Origin: Parasporobacterium sp.
GTDB taxonomy: Bacteria > Bacillota > Clostridia > Lachnospirales > Lachnospiraceae
Assembly (NCBI GenBank): GCA_017510065.1
Contig: JAFWOB010000119.1
Coordinates: forward strand, 1 to 39,842
Length of the DNA: 39,842 nt
Direction of reading: 5' to 3'
This document shows, piece by piece, positions 1 through 8,587 of the stretch (within the stretch, counting starts at the first letter, position 1; the number at the start of each line of letters is the position of its first letter). Below the pieces are notes generated by a model, which worked only from the letters and a program-made list of their open reading frames with translations, did no database searches and was not told the origin of the DNA. The translations under genes and the position numbers were made by a program.

Positions 1-561
1 CAGTGCTTCGATGGTATCTTCAGGTTCGGTACTTTCCGGAGTTTCCTCTGCAGTCTCTTCCTCTTCAGTCAGAGTAACGTTTTCTTCTGTAGAAAGATCC
101 TGCTCTTCCGGTATACTGGTTTCCTCCTGTGCCGGCTCAGTCAGAACCTCTTCTTCAGAAGCCGTGGTTTCCTCTTCGACTTCTGCTGCCGGTTCTGTCA
201 CTTCCGGTTCCGTCACTTCAGGTTCTGTCACTTCGGGTTCTGTGACTTCCGGTTCTGTCACTTCGGGTTCTGTGACTTCCGGTTCCGTCACTTCCGGTTC
301 CGTGACTTCCGATTCCGTGACTTCCGGTTCCGTGACTTCCGGTTCCGTCACTTCAGAAGCCTCTTCTTCTGTTTCTTCCTCTGCTGTCAGAACTGCTGCT
401 TCTGCAGACTCTTCTTCTGCTTCCACAGCCGGCTCTGCAACATCGGTTTCCTCTGCAAAACTCTCAACAGCCACTTCTGTGGCTACCGGTTCTTCTGCAG
501 AAACAGAGAGAATTCCGAAAGACATGACACAGATCAATAATAATGCAATAAAACGTTTCAT
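1..561 (-). CDS. Secreted GW-repeat surface protein, N-terminal part (cut by left edge)
   Basis: An open frame reads from an ATG at 561-559 leftward through the edge without a stop, so only the first 187 codons are present. It opens with a signal peptide nearly identical to that of the gene at 950-4990 (MKRFIALLL..., cleavage likely after VSA), followed by a long Glu/Thr/Pro/Val-rich linker built from VTEPE units. The last visible residues ([10 protein letters not shown]) match the point in the paralogue just before its wall-binding repeats begin, so those repeats probably lie to the left of the window. The ribosome site GGAGAG lies just before the ATG. The gene is a tandem duplicate of its right-hand neighbour, including the upstream region. 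Function is not known beyond secretion and probable wall or polysaccharide binding. Confidence 0.85.
   Translation of the reverse strand, partial: MKRFIALLLICVMSFGILSVSAEEPVATEVAVESFAEETDVAEPAVEAEEESAEAAVLTAEEETEEEASEVTEPEVTEPEVTESEVTEPEVTEPEVTEPEVTEPEVTEPEVTEPEVTEPEVTEPAAEVEEETTASEEEVLTEPAQEETSIPEEQDLSTEENVTLTEEEETAEETPESTEPEDTIEAL
196..360 (-). repeat. 15-bp tandem repeats encoding VTEPE units
   Basis: Around eleven 15-base units of the type GGTTCCGTCACTTCC on the plus strand follow one another inside the linker of the truncated surface gene. Each encodes five residues, so gain or loss of a unit keeps the frame. Units differ mainly at third codon positions. A shorter, more diverged version lies in the paralogue at about 4625-4795. 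Confidence 0.85.
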
Positions 562-613
562 AATCTCTCCTTTGCTGTTACTAAAGAATTACTATGTACT
601 ACTATTAAATAAA

Positions 614-659
614 ACCGATAATATCTACAGTATTATGGTATATTTAAACGCTTGAACAA
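614..659 (-). promoter_or_regulatory. Promoter with overlapping palindrome, upstream of the truncated surface gene
   Basis: On the minus strand a TTGTTC (654-659), 16-base spacer and CATAAT (632-637) resemble a sigma-A promoter about 70 bases before the start codon. An imperfect inverted repeat centred on CTACA (614-642) covers the -10 box. The same arrangement, with a longer and perfect palindrome, precedes the paralogue at 5030-5080. This suggests a shared operator, although a simple duplicated upstream region would look the same. Confidence 0.5.
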
Positions 660-691
660 AAGGAACATTCGGTTTTCGTTCTTTATCTCAT

Positions 692-740
692 AAAAAAACC
701 TGGTGTTCTTGAGTATTTTCACTTGCAAGCAACACCAGGT
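692..740 (-). terminator. Rho-independent terminator
   Basis: The minus strand has a hairpin with arms ACCTGGTGTT and AACACCAGGT, extended by CTTG/CAAG after one bulged base, followed at once by a run of seven T (plus-strand A tract 692-698). It ends the short transcript from the promoter at 804-832. Confidence 0.8.
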
Positions 741-797
741 AGTAGAACAAATATTAAATTGATGCTTTTCCCATTCATCTGTCTTTTTTATTCAAAC
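692..797 (-). ncRNA. Candidate small RNA or short leader transcript
   Basis: A sigma-A-like promoter at 804-832 and a strong intrinsic terminator at 698-740 delimit a transcript of roughly 105 nt between two surface-protein genes. The promoter of the downstream gene lies beyond the terminator, so this may be an independent RNA. It contains a possible 19-codon frame (ATG at 778-776, stop at 721-719, starting MNGKSINLIF) whose stop falls within the terminator hairpin, but no good ribosome site precedes it. I recognise no known RNA family. Support is only the promoter/terminator pairing. Confidence 0.35.
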
Positions 798-803
798 TTG
801 AGA

Positions 804-832
804 ATATTACCATGCAGTTCGTGGATTATCAA
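804..832 (-). promoter_or_regulatory. Sigma-A-type promoter
   Basis: The minus strand reads TTGATA (827-832), a 17-base spacer, then TAATAT (804-809), a good match to the consensus. No gene starts immediately downstream; the first landmark is the terminator at 698-740. It could drive a small RNA. Confidence 0.55.
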
Positions 833-886
833 GAAATGTAAAATTTTATTAATCTTTTGTTCATTTTTATACAGACAACTAACGGA

Positions 887-922
887 TAAAACAGCTGCCA
901 TCCCCGAAGGAATGACAGCTGT
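887..922 (-). terminator. Rho-independent terminator of the GW-repeat gene 950-4990
   Basis: A 14-base-pair stem (arms 909-922 and 891-904, with two G-U pairs in the RNA) closes on a UUCG tetraloop and is followed by TTTTATCC on the minus strand. It lies 28 bases after the stop codon of the 1346-residue surface protein. Confidence 0.9.
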
Positions 923-949
923 GTCGGTCAACTTATCTCAGTCTTATGA

Positions 950-3900
950 TCAACCTACACCATAGTAGTAATATGGATAGCGAAGATGATAAGTCTTGCC
1001 GTCAATGATCCAGGTGCCTGTCAGCATATAGCCGGTTCCGTTGAAATAGCACCAGACATCATTGATCTTCTTCCAGCTGTTCTTGACAAAAGTCCCGTCG
1101 GCATTCAGATACAGATTACCATAGCTGTTGGAGACCAGTCTTCCCTCTGTAGCCATTTCACCATCCTGGAAGTAATAATATCTGCTTCCGATCTTTCTTA
1201 AGCCATTGACCAGCCAACCGTTCTCCACATAGTACTTCTTCCCGTTGTACGTATTCCATCCATCGGACCAATTCAGTTTCGTTCTTCCGCCTGCAGATCC
1301 TGCATAGTCATACAGTGCTCCATCAGCATATTCAATGTCCTGGACTGCATATGGTTCGAAATAATACCATTTCCCGTCGATAAAGTGGCTGCCATACAAC
1401 GTGTTATATGAGCCTCCGGTAAAATAGTACCATACATCACCGGCTTTGATCCATTTCTTCTCTTTCTGGAGTTTTCCGTCAGATCCGAAATATCCATAAC
1501 TCGGGTTATAGTAATCTGACAGCATCGCTCCGTTGGAGAAATAATAGTAATCACTACCGATCTGCTGATATCCGCTTACAAACTGTCCTTTTTCACAGTA
1601 CAGCCAGACTCCTTCATTGGTCTTTTTCCAGCCGGTTCCGCTGGCGGTATAAGTATTGACAATAACACCATCATTGGTTATTGCGTAATAGGTCTTTCTG
1701 TCGGAAGTGAGCATATTATAAATAGCCATCATATAACTGGTTCCGTCATATTCAGTACCGAAGTAATACTTCTTTCCTCCTATGGTCTGCAGTCCGCTGA
1801 CAGCCTTTCCATTGGAATCTGCATAATACCAGCTGTTTCCGCCGACATTGAGCCATGAGTTCTTCAGCATCGCTCCGTTATCACCGAACACATAGGCAGT
1901 TCCGTGAATCGTGCGGATGCTGTTTGACGCCATTGCTCCATTGGAATTAAAGAAATACTTGTTCCCCTGGATCGTCTGGAGCCCTTTGTAAAGGCCGTTG
2001 GTGCTGTCATAGTAGTAATACTCGCCATTGATCAGGTTCCAGCCATTCTTATAGCTGACCCCACCTTTTCCGTCCCAGACGCCGCTGTCACTGAAATGAT
2101 ACAGCTTGCCGTTGATCATCAGATCGCCTGTAGCCATTGTAAAACCATTAAAGTAGTACCATTTACCGCCGATCTTCTTCCATTCATTGTATACAGCATC
2201 ACCGTTCTCATCATAGTATCTGTAAATGCCGGGCTGATATTCATACCACGCGGATTTCATCTTGATGCCGTCGGATGTATATCCCTGCTGATTCGTATAG
2301 AGCGCACCATTATAATTAAAGCCATAGACCGTCCCGCCAATCGTGTAATCTCCACCATGTACATAATTGCCGTAGTTGTCGATATAATACCAGTCCTTAT
2401 CATTTTTGAGCCATTTTTCAGTTTCCGTGACCTGTTTTTTCAGGCTTCCGTCAGTATTAAACAGATATAGCTTACTATAGCCTGAATCTTCTGTTATCCA
2501 TCTTATCCCGGTAGCTGCATAAGAGCTGCTGTCGAAATAATACTTTTTCGTTCCGATCTTTTTCCAGGAATCTGTGATCAGCGCACCGCTCGCATCGGCG
2601 TAGCTCCAGCTTGTGCTGTTGTATGCGCCACGGATCCATCCTGTATCCAGAGCCTTGGAAGTATTAAAATGATACATCTTTCCGTCAATGGTAACAGTTG
2701 TATCACGTTTCGCTTCTCCTTTTTCGAAATAATACCAGGACCCGTCGATCTTCTTCCAGCCTTCCTTGACCAGCTTTCCATTCGCGACATAATAACGGTC
2801 ATTCACCCAGCCGTCAGCGCCGCTGTACACCGTTACATATCCTGCCTTGTCCGCAACATAAAGATTTCCATTCTCCGTCCATTTCGAAGAGACTGCCATG
2901 GAGGGATTGAAATAATACTTCTTTGAGCCGATGGTCTTCAGCCCGGTATAAGCTTTTCCGTCGGAGCCGAAATAATAATAGTATCCATTGCTGTTCTCAT
3001 ACCAGCCGGTTACCATATAGCCGCTGCCGTCAAATCCGTAGAGATTGTCGCTTATGTAAACTGTTGTATTGCTGTACATGACACCGGTACTGTTGAACCC
3101 GTACCATTTGCTTCCGATCTTCTTCAGCTGGCCTACGACAAACGTGCCGTCTTCTGAATAATAGTAATAATCTCCGTCTTTATACCATCCGTTGACATCC
3201 GATGCCTTTTTGCTGGAGACAACTTTGCCGTTTCCGTCGATCCTATACAGGACATTGTTCACCACGACCGTCGTATTGTACCGAAGTTCCCCACTGGGTG
3301 AAAAGTAATAGCTTGAGGTACCGACCTTGGCAATGCCGTTGGCTGCTTTGCCGCTGCTCAGATAATAAAACCAGGTTGTCCCGTCATCGTACCACCCTGT
3401 GACCATATGACCTTCTTCGTCCACACGATAGTAACTATTTTCGTCGTATACTGTCGTATTACTGTACATTCTGCCATCATATGCGGCAAAATAATACCAG
3501 TAGCCGCTGATCTTCTCCCAGCCGGAAGAAAGTATGCCGTTTGTTTTTGCGTGATACCAGTAGGACTCGCCGTCCTTTTGGAACCATCCGGTCTGCATAT
3601 GACCGGATTTGTCAAAATAATAATTATTGTAGGTATCTGTGGAACTGTCATAAATAGGATGAGTGCCTTCCCCGATCATACGACCTGACCAATCAAAGTA
3701 ATAAGTATAGCTGCCGATCTTCTCAAATTCATAGGAAAGCGCGCCGTCTGCGCCGGCATGATACCAGCTTGTAGTATCTCCGTACTTTCGGAACCAGCCT
3801 GTCTGCAAATGGCCGTCATTATCAAAGTAGTAGTAATTATAAGTACCTGTAGAACTGTCCTCGATCCACTGTGTTGTATTACGGCTCATTCGGCCATTAT

Positions 3901-4990
3901 ATTCAAAATAATACCTGTAGCCGCCGATGGTCCTCCAGCCATACGCCGGCTCGCCGTCTTCATAGTAAAACCAGTCTTCGCCGACTTTCGTCCAGCCGTT
4001 TTCCTTGATCTTGACCTGGTCTGTAATAACGCCGTTATCGTCAGTCCGGATAAGATATTTGATTCCATCTGTATCCGTATAAGCAAAGGTAACACCTGTA
4101 AGCAGCCTTCCAATTGAGTCAAAACAATATCTGATTCCATCTACTGTGAACGGTCCATTAGCTGCTGCACCACTGGGTCTATAGTAATACTTATCCCATT
4201 CGTTCGGTTCATACCACCCGGTCACCATATGTCCGGATTTGTCAAAACGGTAGGAATAACCATTTTCCCAGAGAAGCTGGTCGCAATACATACGGCCATT
4301 ATAGTCAAAGTAATAATAGTACCCGCTGATCTTCTTCCATCCGGTTACCCGGCTGCCGTTTTCATAGTAATACCAGTCATCGCCGTCTTTCTCCCACCCA
4401 TTTTCCTTGGTATTCAGTACTTCGATGGTTTCTTCAGGTTCGGTACTTTCCGGTGTTTCCTCTGCAGTTTCATCCGTTTCCGGAGTACCTTCTGTTTCTT
4501 CTGTAGAAAGATCCTGCTCTTCAGGTGTTATAATTTCCTCCTGTACAGGTTCAGCCGGAATCTCTTCTTCAGGAGCTGTGGTTTCTTCTTCCTGCTCCTG
4601 AGGCTGCGCGGTTTCCTCTTCGGTTTCTGCTGCCGATTCCGTCACTTCAGATTCTGTGACTTCTGGTTCTGTCTCCTCAGGTTCTGTAACTTCCGGTTCT
4701 GTCACTCCAGGTTCTGTGACTTCAGGCTCCGTCACCTCAGGTTCTGTGACTTCCGGTTCTGTCTCTTCCGGTTCCGTCACTTCAGATACCTCTTCTTCTG
4801 TCTCTTCTTCTGCTGTCAGAACTGCTGCTTCTGCAGACTCTTCTTCTGATTCCACAGCCGGCTCAGCAAATTCCGTTTCTTCTGCATAAACCTCAACTGC
4901 TTCTTCTGTGTTGACCGGTTCTTCTGCAGAAACAGAGAGAATTCCGAAAGACATGACACAGACCAATAATAAAGCAATAAAACGTTTCAT
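950..4990 (-). CDS. Secreted cell-wall/polysaccharide-binding GW-repeat protein (1346 aa)
   Basis: Residues 1-23 form a signal peptide (MKRFIALLL...SVSA, then EEP). Residues 24-190 are a Glu/Thr/Pro/Val-rich linker with TEPEV units. From about residue 197 to the end the protein is an array of roughly 20-24-residue aromatic repeats of the type GW-x-WYYY-x-G-x-MVTGW, the choline/glucan-binding (CW_binding) repeat family. Many units are diverged, with insertions such as [16 protein letters not shown]. No catalytic domain or LPXTG anchor is visible, so it may be purely an adhesive or structural binding protein held by its repeats. The AAAGGA ribosome site precedes the ATG at 4990. It follows the polysaccharide operon and precedes a truncated tandem paralogue. 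The ligand (choline, glucan or the locally made polysaccharide) cannot be told from sequence. Confidence 0.9.
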   Translation of the reverse strand: MKRFIALLLVCVMSFGILSVSAEEPVNTEEAVEVYAEETEFAEPAVESEEESAEAAVLTAEEETEEEVSEVTEPEETEPEVTEPEVTEPEVTEPGVTEPEVTEPEETEPEVTESEVTESAAETEEETAQPQEQEEETTAPEEEIPAEPVQEEIITPEEQDLSTEETEGTPETDETAEETPESTEPEETIEVLNTKENGWEKDGDDWYYYENGSRVTGWKKISGYYYYFDYNGRMYCDQLLWENGYSYRFDKSGHMVTGWYEPNEWDKYYYRPSGAAANGPFTVDGIRYCFDSIGRLLTGVTFAYTDTDGIKYLIRTDDNGVITDQVKIKENGWTKVGEDWFYYEDGEPAYGWRTIGGYRYYFEYNGRMSRNTTQWIEDSSTGTYNYYYFDNDGHLQTGWFRKYGDTTSWYHAGADGALSYEFEKIGSYTYYFDWSGRMIGEGTHPIYDSSTDTYNNYYFDKSGHMQTGWFQKDGESYWYHAKTNGILSSGWEKISGYWYYFAAYDGRMYSNTTVYDENSYYRVDEEGHMVTGWYDDGTTWFYYLSSGKAANGIAKVGTSSYYFSPSGELRYNTTVVVNNVLYRIDGNGKVVSSKKASDVNGWYKDGDYYYYSEDGTFVVGQLKKIGSKWYGFNSTGVMYSNTTVYISDNLYGFDGSGYMVTGWYENSNGYYYYFGSDGKAYTGLKTIGSKKYYFNPSMAVSSKWTENGNLYVADKAGYVTVYSGADGWVNDRYYVANGKLVKEGWKKIDGSWYYFEKGEAKRDTTVTIDGKMYHFNTSKALDTGWIRGAYNSTSWSYADASGALITDSWKKIGTKKYYFDSSSYAATGIRWITEDSGYSKLYLFNTDGSLKKQVTETEKWLKNDKDWYYIDNYGNYVHGGDYTIGGTVYGFNYNGALYTNQQGYTSDGIKMKSAWYEYQPGIYRYYDENGDAVYNEWKKIGGKWYYFNGFTMATGDLMINGKLYHFSDSGVWDGKGGVSYKNGWNLINGEYYYYDSTNGLYKGLQTIQGNKYFFNSNGAMASNSIRTIHGTAYVFGDNGAMLKNSWLNVGGNSWYYADSNGKAVSGLQTIGGKKYYFGTEYDGTSYMMAIYNMLTSDRKTYYAITNDGVIVNTYTASGTGWKKTNEGVWLYCEKGQFVSGYQQIGSDYYYFSNGAMLSDYYNPSYGYFGSDGKLQKEKKWIKAGDVWYYFTGGSYNTLYGSHFIDGKWYYFEPYAVQDIEYADGALYDYAGSAGGRTKLNWSDGWNTYNGKKYYVENGWLVNGLRKIGSRYYYFQDGEMATEGRLVSNSYGNLYLNADGTFVKNSWKKINDVWCYFNGTGYMLTGTWIIDGKTYHLRYPYYYYGVG

Positions 4991-5029
4991 AATTTTTCCT
5001 TTGCTGCTACAAAAATACGTACTACTATA

Positions 5030-5080
5030 AAAATACCATAATATCTACAATATTATGGTATTTTTATCCAATTAATACAA
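5030..5080 (-). promoter_or_regulatory. Promoter overlapped by a perfect 15-bp inverted repeat
   Basis: Arms AAAATACCATAATAT (5030-5044) and its exact complement (5050-5064) flank a five-base loop. On the minus strand TTGTAT (5075-5080), a 17-base spacer and CATAAT (5052-5057) form a sigma-A-like promoter whose -10 box sits in one arm. The element may be an operator for the 1346-residue surface gene, or an A/T-rich terminator for the polysaccharide operon ending at 5093; T runs flank the stem on either strand. Conservation of its core upstream of the paralogue at 614-659 favours a regulatory role. Confidence 0.5.
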
Positions 5081-5092
5081 TCAGCTGCCCGT

Positions 5093-5959
5093 TCATGAGT
5101 GCGGCAGATCCACTGACGCGATCCTCGGCTCAAAACAGCAGGTCGGTCTTACGCATACGATCCTCACGCCGGACGCGCGCTGCGGCCCCACTTTCAGGAA
5201 GGTCGCCAGGACGGAAGTCCTGCCGCCCAGTCCCAGAGGACCAATGTGCTCCTGATTGACTCTGTCCGTGATCAGCTGCTCCATCTCCGACTGAACATCA
5301 TATCTTCCATCCACCTGCGCCTGCAGCATCATGGACGCTGCTTCGTAGTGAGATCTTCCGATTCCGATCGCCAGCGTGCACGGAGAGCAGCCCAGCTGGG
5401 AGACTCCTTCTTTCGCCCAGTTTACGATCTCATCCAGAACAACATCTGTATTATGTTTATGAAAGACACGATATGTCTTTGCCCTGATGGCAGGACCTCC
5501 GCCGAACATCATAATATGCAGCCGGACGGCATTGTCGGAACACTTCCTGATCAGGATCGGGGCAGGCTGCACGGCTGCGCTGTCAGGATCCAGACCGCCG
5601 CTCTGATCCAGCCTCTGGCTGTCGTTTCCTATGATTGCCATGGGTCTTCCCGGCAGCAGGCGGAGTCCCTCCTCCACGCCTTCCCTGATGGCGTCCAGAA
5701 GACTTCCGGATATGCTGCAGCTATCTCCCACTTCCAGAAGAAGATGGGGAATTCCCGTATCGTCGCATAAGGGACTGTGGTTTTGTTCGGCAACTTCTGC
5801 GTTTTCCAGGATCTTTTCCAACACCCATTTTGCATTCGGATCAGTTTCCTTCCCGATTGCTCTTTGATAGGCTTCTTTTTTATCCTGCCGGAACGTGCTT
5901 CCGGCTTTTACCAGGGTATCTCGTACCAGGGAAACAATCTCATCATAATGATCGTTCAT
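5093..5959 (-). CDS. Class I fumarase/tartrate dehydratase alpha-type subunit
   Basis: This 288-residue protein matches the N-terminal (alpha) part of class I [4Fe-4S] fumarase-type hydratases, which add or remove water on dicarboxylic hydroxy-acids such as malate, tartrate or methylmalate. Family landmarks are PLCDDTG (Cys65), LGCSPC followed by IGIG (Cys191/Cys194), GPLGLGGRTS and a C-terminal cysteine pair (Cys274/275) where the third cluster ligand is expected. I chose the ATG at 5959 because AAGGAG lies just upstream; an ATG 15 bases earlier has a poorer site. The start overlaps the end of the beta-subunit gene by 17 bases, suggesting coupled translation. It is the last gene of the operon. 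The natural substrate is unknown; placement in a polysaccharide operon argues against a housekeeping fumarase. Confidence 0.85.
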   Translation of the reverse strand: MNDHYDEIVSLVRDTLVKAGSTFRQDKKEAYQRAIGKETDPNAKWVLEKILENAEVAEQNHSPLCDDTGIPHLLLEVGDSCSISGSLLDAIREGVEEGLRLLPGRPMAIIGNDSQRLDQSGGLDPDSAAVQPAPILIRKCSDNAVRLHIMMFGGGPAIRAKTYRVFHKHNTDVVLDEIVNWAKEGVSQLGCSPCTLAIGIGRSHYEAASMMLQAQVDGRYDVQSEMEQLITDRVNQEHIGPLGLGGRTSVLATFLKVGPQRASGVRIVCVRPTCCFEPRIASVDLPHS

Positions 5960-6458
5960 AAATACTCCTTCCATGGGCTGCCCCGATGATCGCCGGATAT
6001 CTGTCCACTTTGATCAGATACAAAGCCTCCATTCCCAGTTCCGGGAAAGCAAGCAGTTTCTTTTCGGTCATTTTATCCCCCAACAATGCCGTAACAGGCG
6101 GGATCACAGCATATACCGCATGATATCTGTCAAGTGCGCGGATCGTTTCCGCATGCAGTTCTCCTTTGCCCAGATGCATCCTGATCCCGGCTTTGCTTAA
6201 AGGTTCAATGCTTGCTTCGATCTCCAGTTTGTTGGAGCTGGTGGGACCGACGCCGGCAGGACTGACGGCTGTATGAAAGACCACCTGCCCCTCCAGGGAA
6301 ATACCCAGTTCGGATTCTTTTCCCTCTTCGATCATTTTCAGCACTTTCGGAAGGACTGCATCACGGCCGCATAGAATATATCCGCTGATCTCCACCATAT
6401 CGCCTGCTTTCAGATCCCTGATATCCTCTTCCGAAAGCGGTGTACGCAATTGTTTCAT
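5943..6458 (-). CDS. Class I fumarase/tartrate dehydratase beta-type subunit
   Basis: This 171-residue protein corresponds to the C-terminal (beta) half of class I fumarases, which supplies substrate-binding residues and pairs with the alpha subunit encoded next. Visible family motifs are LKAGDMVEISGYI, GRD at 31-33, GPTSSNKLE at 71-79 (usual GPTTSxRM) and LGKG at 96-99. The usual RDAAH segment reads RDAVLPK here, so the histidine normally in this position appears to be missing. That may mean altered substrate use. GAGGTGATTTT precedes the ATG. Here beta precedes alpha; alpha first is the more familiar order. The 12-base gap from the upstream lyase gene supports a shared message. Confidence 0.85.
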   Translation of the reverse strand: MKQLRTPLSEEDIRDLKAGDMVEISGYILCGRDAVLPKVLKMIEEGKESELGISLEGQVVFHTAVSPAGVGPTSSNKLEIEASIEPLSKAGIRMHLGKGELHAETIRALDRYHAVYAVIPPVTALLGDKMTEKKLLAFPELGMEALYLIKVDRYPAIIGAAHGRSIYERSL

Positions 6459-6470
6459 AAAATCACCTCA

Positions 6471-7616
6471 TTATTCATTTACGGCAAACAGTTTGATGTA
6501 AGCGCCTTCATTCTCGATCACGCCGAATGCTCTTGCCCGGTTATAGATTTTCTTGGCCCAGTTTGTATGCGGTTTGATCTCATTCATCTTATTGCCGCCG
6601 GATCCCTTGATCACGCCCCCGGAAGTGCCCAGGATCTGGCAGGCGTCATCATACTCTTCCTTTGTTACCGCCATCAGTGCATTTACAAATTTGACATGTG
6701 TAGGATGTATGACTGTACGACCCACAAATCCGTTGGCCTTATCCAGGATCACCTCCCGGAGAAGTCCGTCGATCTCATTGTTGACCAGTGGTTTTCGGCG
6801 GATCAGATAGTCTTCCAGGCCGTGATCCGGCAGTTTTTCAAACATCATTTCCTTCGGAGCACGGAAATACTCCCAGACAGGACCTGATATCACGTAATCA
6901 TTATTCCGGCCGCACACATTGATGATGTCGGACAGACACTCACGTACTGTCATGATATCATAGAGGCTGTAATCCACACCGCGGCGCACGCCGAACACGC
7001 TGGAAAAATCGGTACCTCCGACACGTACCTGCAGCACAAGGTGATGATATTTATCCAGTATCTTCTTGATCCCGGTCAGTTCACTCATTCTGGTTTCTTT
7101 ATATGCCACCTCCGGATCTTCGATGATCGGCATACCGTAGATGATCTCGCCGAACCGGTCATTCAGATCCTGCAGATAAGCATAGTATTCGTATCCGTTT
7201 TCAGCATTGAACTTCGGGAAGTTCACGCCGCATAAAGACCTGACTTCCTGTTTGGTCAGCTTATCACCAAATGCCTTGAACTGAAGCAGATTACGGATAC
7301 GGACAAAGATCAGCGGAACCTTGTCCGGATCAAGTTTTCCGGTATCCACTGCATCTGTCACGGTTGCCAGAAGATGATGGACATTTTCCATGGCTTCCGG
7401 GACCTTTTCTTCCGGGCAGGCATCTTCAAAACAAAGTACCATGGAAGTAAGCCCCGGCATGGAGGAATCCAGGATCTTAGGCGTAAAATCCTTATATCCC
7501 GGCATATACATGGTCGCTCCCGGACAGTACTGAAGCAGTTCCCTGTCTGTGTATTTATTAAAGCTCTCCGGTTCCACGACAAACGGAAAATCCGGATTAT
7601 ATAAATGATGTCTCAT
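6471..7616 (-). CDS. CitE/HpcH-HpaI family lyase or aldolase (381 aa)
   Basis: This is a TIM-barrel enzyme of the citrate lyase beta/malyl-CoA lyase superfamily, whose members cleave or form C-C bonds next to a hydroxy-acid using Mg2+. Landmarks are MYMPGYKD at 37-44, LCFEDACPEEK at 61-71 (the acidic ED pair), VRIRN, the GTDFSSVFGVRR segment and a C-terminal stretch GFVGRTVIHPTHVKFVN, typical of CitE. It is longer than classical CitE (about 290-300 residues), with extra sequence around the middle and C-terminus. No acyl-carrier (CitD) or CitF partner is present, so it is not a citrate lyase complex. It sits between the orphan TIM-barrel gene (27-base gap) and the hydratase subunits. The likely role is condensation or cleavage of a 2-oxo or hydroxy acid in the same pathway; the substrate is unknown. 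Confidence 0.8.
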   Translation of the reverse strand: MRHHLYNPDFPFVVEPESFNKYTDRELLQYCPGATMYMPGYKDFTPKILDSSMPGLTSMVLCFEDACPEEKVPEAMENVHHLLATVTDAVDTGKLDPDKVPLIFVRIRNLLQFKAFGDKLTKQEVRSLCGVNFPKFNAENGYEYYAYLQDLNDRFGEIIYGMPIIEDPEVAYKETRMSELTGIKKILDKYHHLVLQVRVGGTDFSSVFGVRRGVDYSLYDIMTVRECLSDIINVCGRNNDYVISGPVWEYFRAPKEMMFEKLPDHGLEDYLIRRKPLVNNEIDGLLREVILDKANGFVGRTVIHPTHVKFVNALMAVTKEEYDDACQILGTSGGVIKGSGGNKMNEIKPHTNWAKKIYNRARAFGVIENEGAYIKLFAVNE

Positions 7617-7643
7617 GATCAGTGATCCCCTCTCTATTTTCTT

Positions 7644-8564
7644 TTATAATTCAATCGTATTCTGCACAAGGCTTCCTTTCGGACTCCAGACAGCCTCAGG
7701 GTAGTACTCGTCGATCATCCGTTTGACAAGACTGCACTGCTTTGCGCGCTTTCTGGCGTCATCTTCGGTGCTGTCCCAGGAATGGGTTGCCGCCACCGAA
7801 CCGCCGGTCTTCAGATAGATCGGAGCTGCGATCCGGATCATTTCCGGAACCTCATAATGGCGGATAAATCCTCCGGTTGATTTTGGGTTTTCCGTATGGA
7901 TATCGATCGGACAGCTGACTGCCTGCCGCATGGCCGCAAGCATCTGCAGCTGGATATCACGAACCGGATTGATGGAGTCTGCGCCTGCCATTTCCAACAG
8001 TTTCGCGGAGCAGGGATTGCCATGTCCGGCATGGGCGGAAACCTTGAAATGGCAGTCTTCCGGAATCTCGCCGGCCTTGCGCATTTCATTCAGTACCCAC
8101 AGACAGCCTTCATCATAAACCAGAAAGCCTCTGCATCCCAGGCGTGCCGCACGTTTTACGTCCTCGATCGCCCGGACGATCTGTTCCTGCCCTCTGAGGC
8201 GGTAACCCATTCTGACGCCTTCTTCCGTATGCACGGATGCTGATGTATCCGTGGTGGCACGGGGACCGATCGCCAGGATCAGATCCGTCTCATACTGATG
8301 TGCCAGATCCACCATTTTGCCGATCTCCTCATCGGTAAGACGCATGATACCCTGGGTCTGGGTTACCCGGTGCAGATACAGTCCATAGCCTTCCATTGCC
8401 TCTAAAAGTGCCTTCATGACCTTCGGTCCCTGGATCCCGGGAACCTCGAAACGATACTGTCCTCCGTCTGCAAATCTTTTATTGGAATCCGGAAGGTCAT
8501 AGGCATCCCCGCCCGGAAGACCGATCGATCTTAAAAACGCTCTTGTTTTTTCCATACTGTTCAT
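7644..8564 (-). CDS. Orphan TIM-barrel protein, possibly U32-peptidase-like (306 aa)
   Basis: I do not recognise a characterised enzyme. The alternating strand/helix pattern suggests a TIM barrel: segments such as DLILAIGPRATTDTSAS, GCRGFLVYDEGCLWVLNEM, FKVSAHAGHGNPCSAK, ADSINPVRD, CPIDIHTENPKSTGG and APIYLKTGGSVAATHSW read as successive beta-strand ends carrying His, Asp, Glu and Cys residues. Some of this recalls U32-type peptidase proteins, which are often not true proteases, but the match is weak. GAGGAG precedes the ATG. It lies between the TPP decarboxylase and the CitE-like gene with gaps of 23 and 27 bases, so it is probably a pathway enzyme rather than a protease. Confidence 0.6.
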   Translation of the reverse strand: MNSMEKTRAFLRSIGLPGGDAYDLPDSNKRFADGGQYRFEVPGIQGPKVMKALLEAMEGYGLYLHRVTQTQGIMRLTDEEIGKMVDLAHQYETDLILAIGPRATTDTSASVHTEEGVRMGYRLRGQEQIVRAIEDVKRAARLGCRGFLVYDEGCLWVLNEMRKAGEIPEDCHFKVSAHAGHGNPCSAKLLEMAGADSINPVRDIQLQMLAAMRQAVSCPIDIHTENPKSTGGFIRHYEVPEMIRIAAPIYLKTGGSVAATHSWDSTEDDARKRAKQCSLVKRMIDEYYPEAVWSPKGSLVQNTIEL

Positions 8565-8587
8565 ATATCACTCCTCATCTTTCTGTA

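Noticed and set aside
196-360. CRISPR-like short repeats
   Set aside because: Units are directly adjacent with no unique spacers, are a multiple of three, and encode a continuous linker. The 60-bp and 123-bp arrays at 23520-24090, 25085-25835 and 35035-35990 are coding repeats for the same reason.
6471-7616. Citrate lyase operon
   Set aside because: Only a CitE-like protein is present; CitD, CitF, CitC and CitG/X are missing, and the protein is too long.
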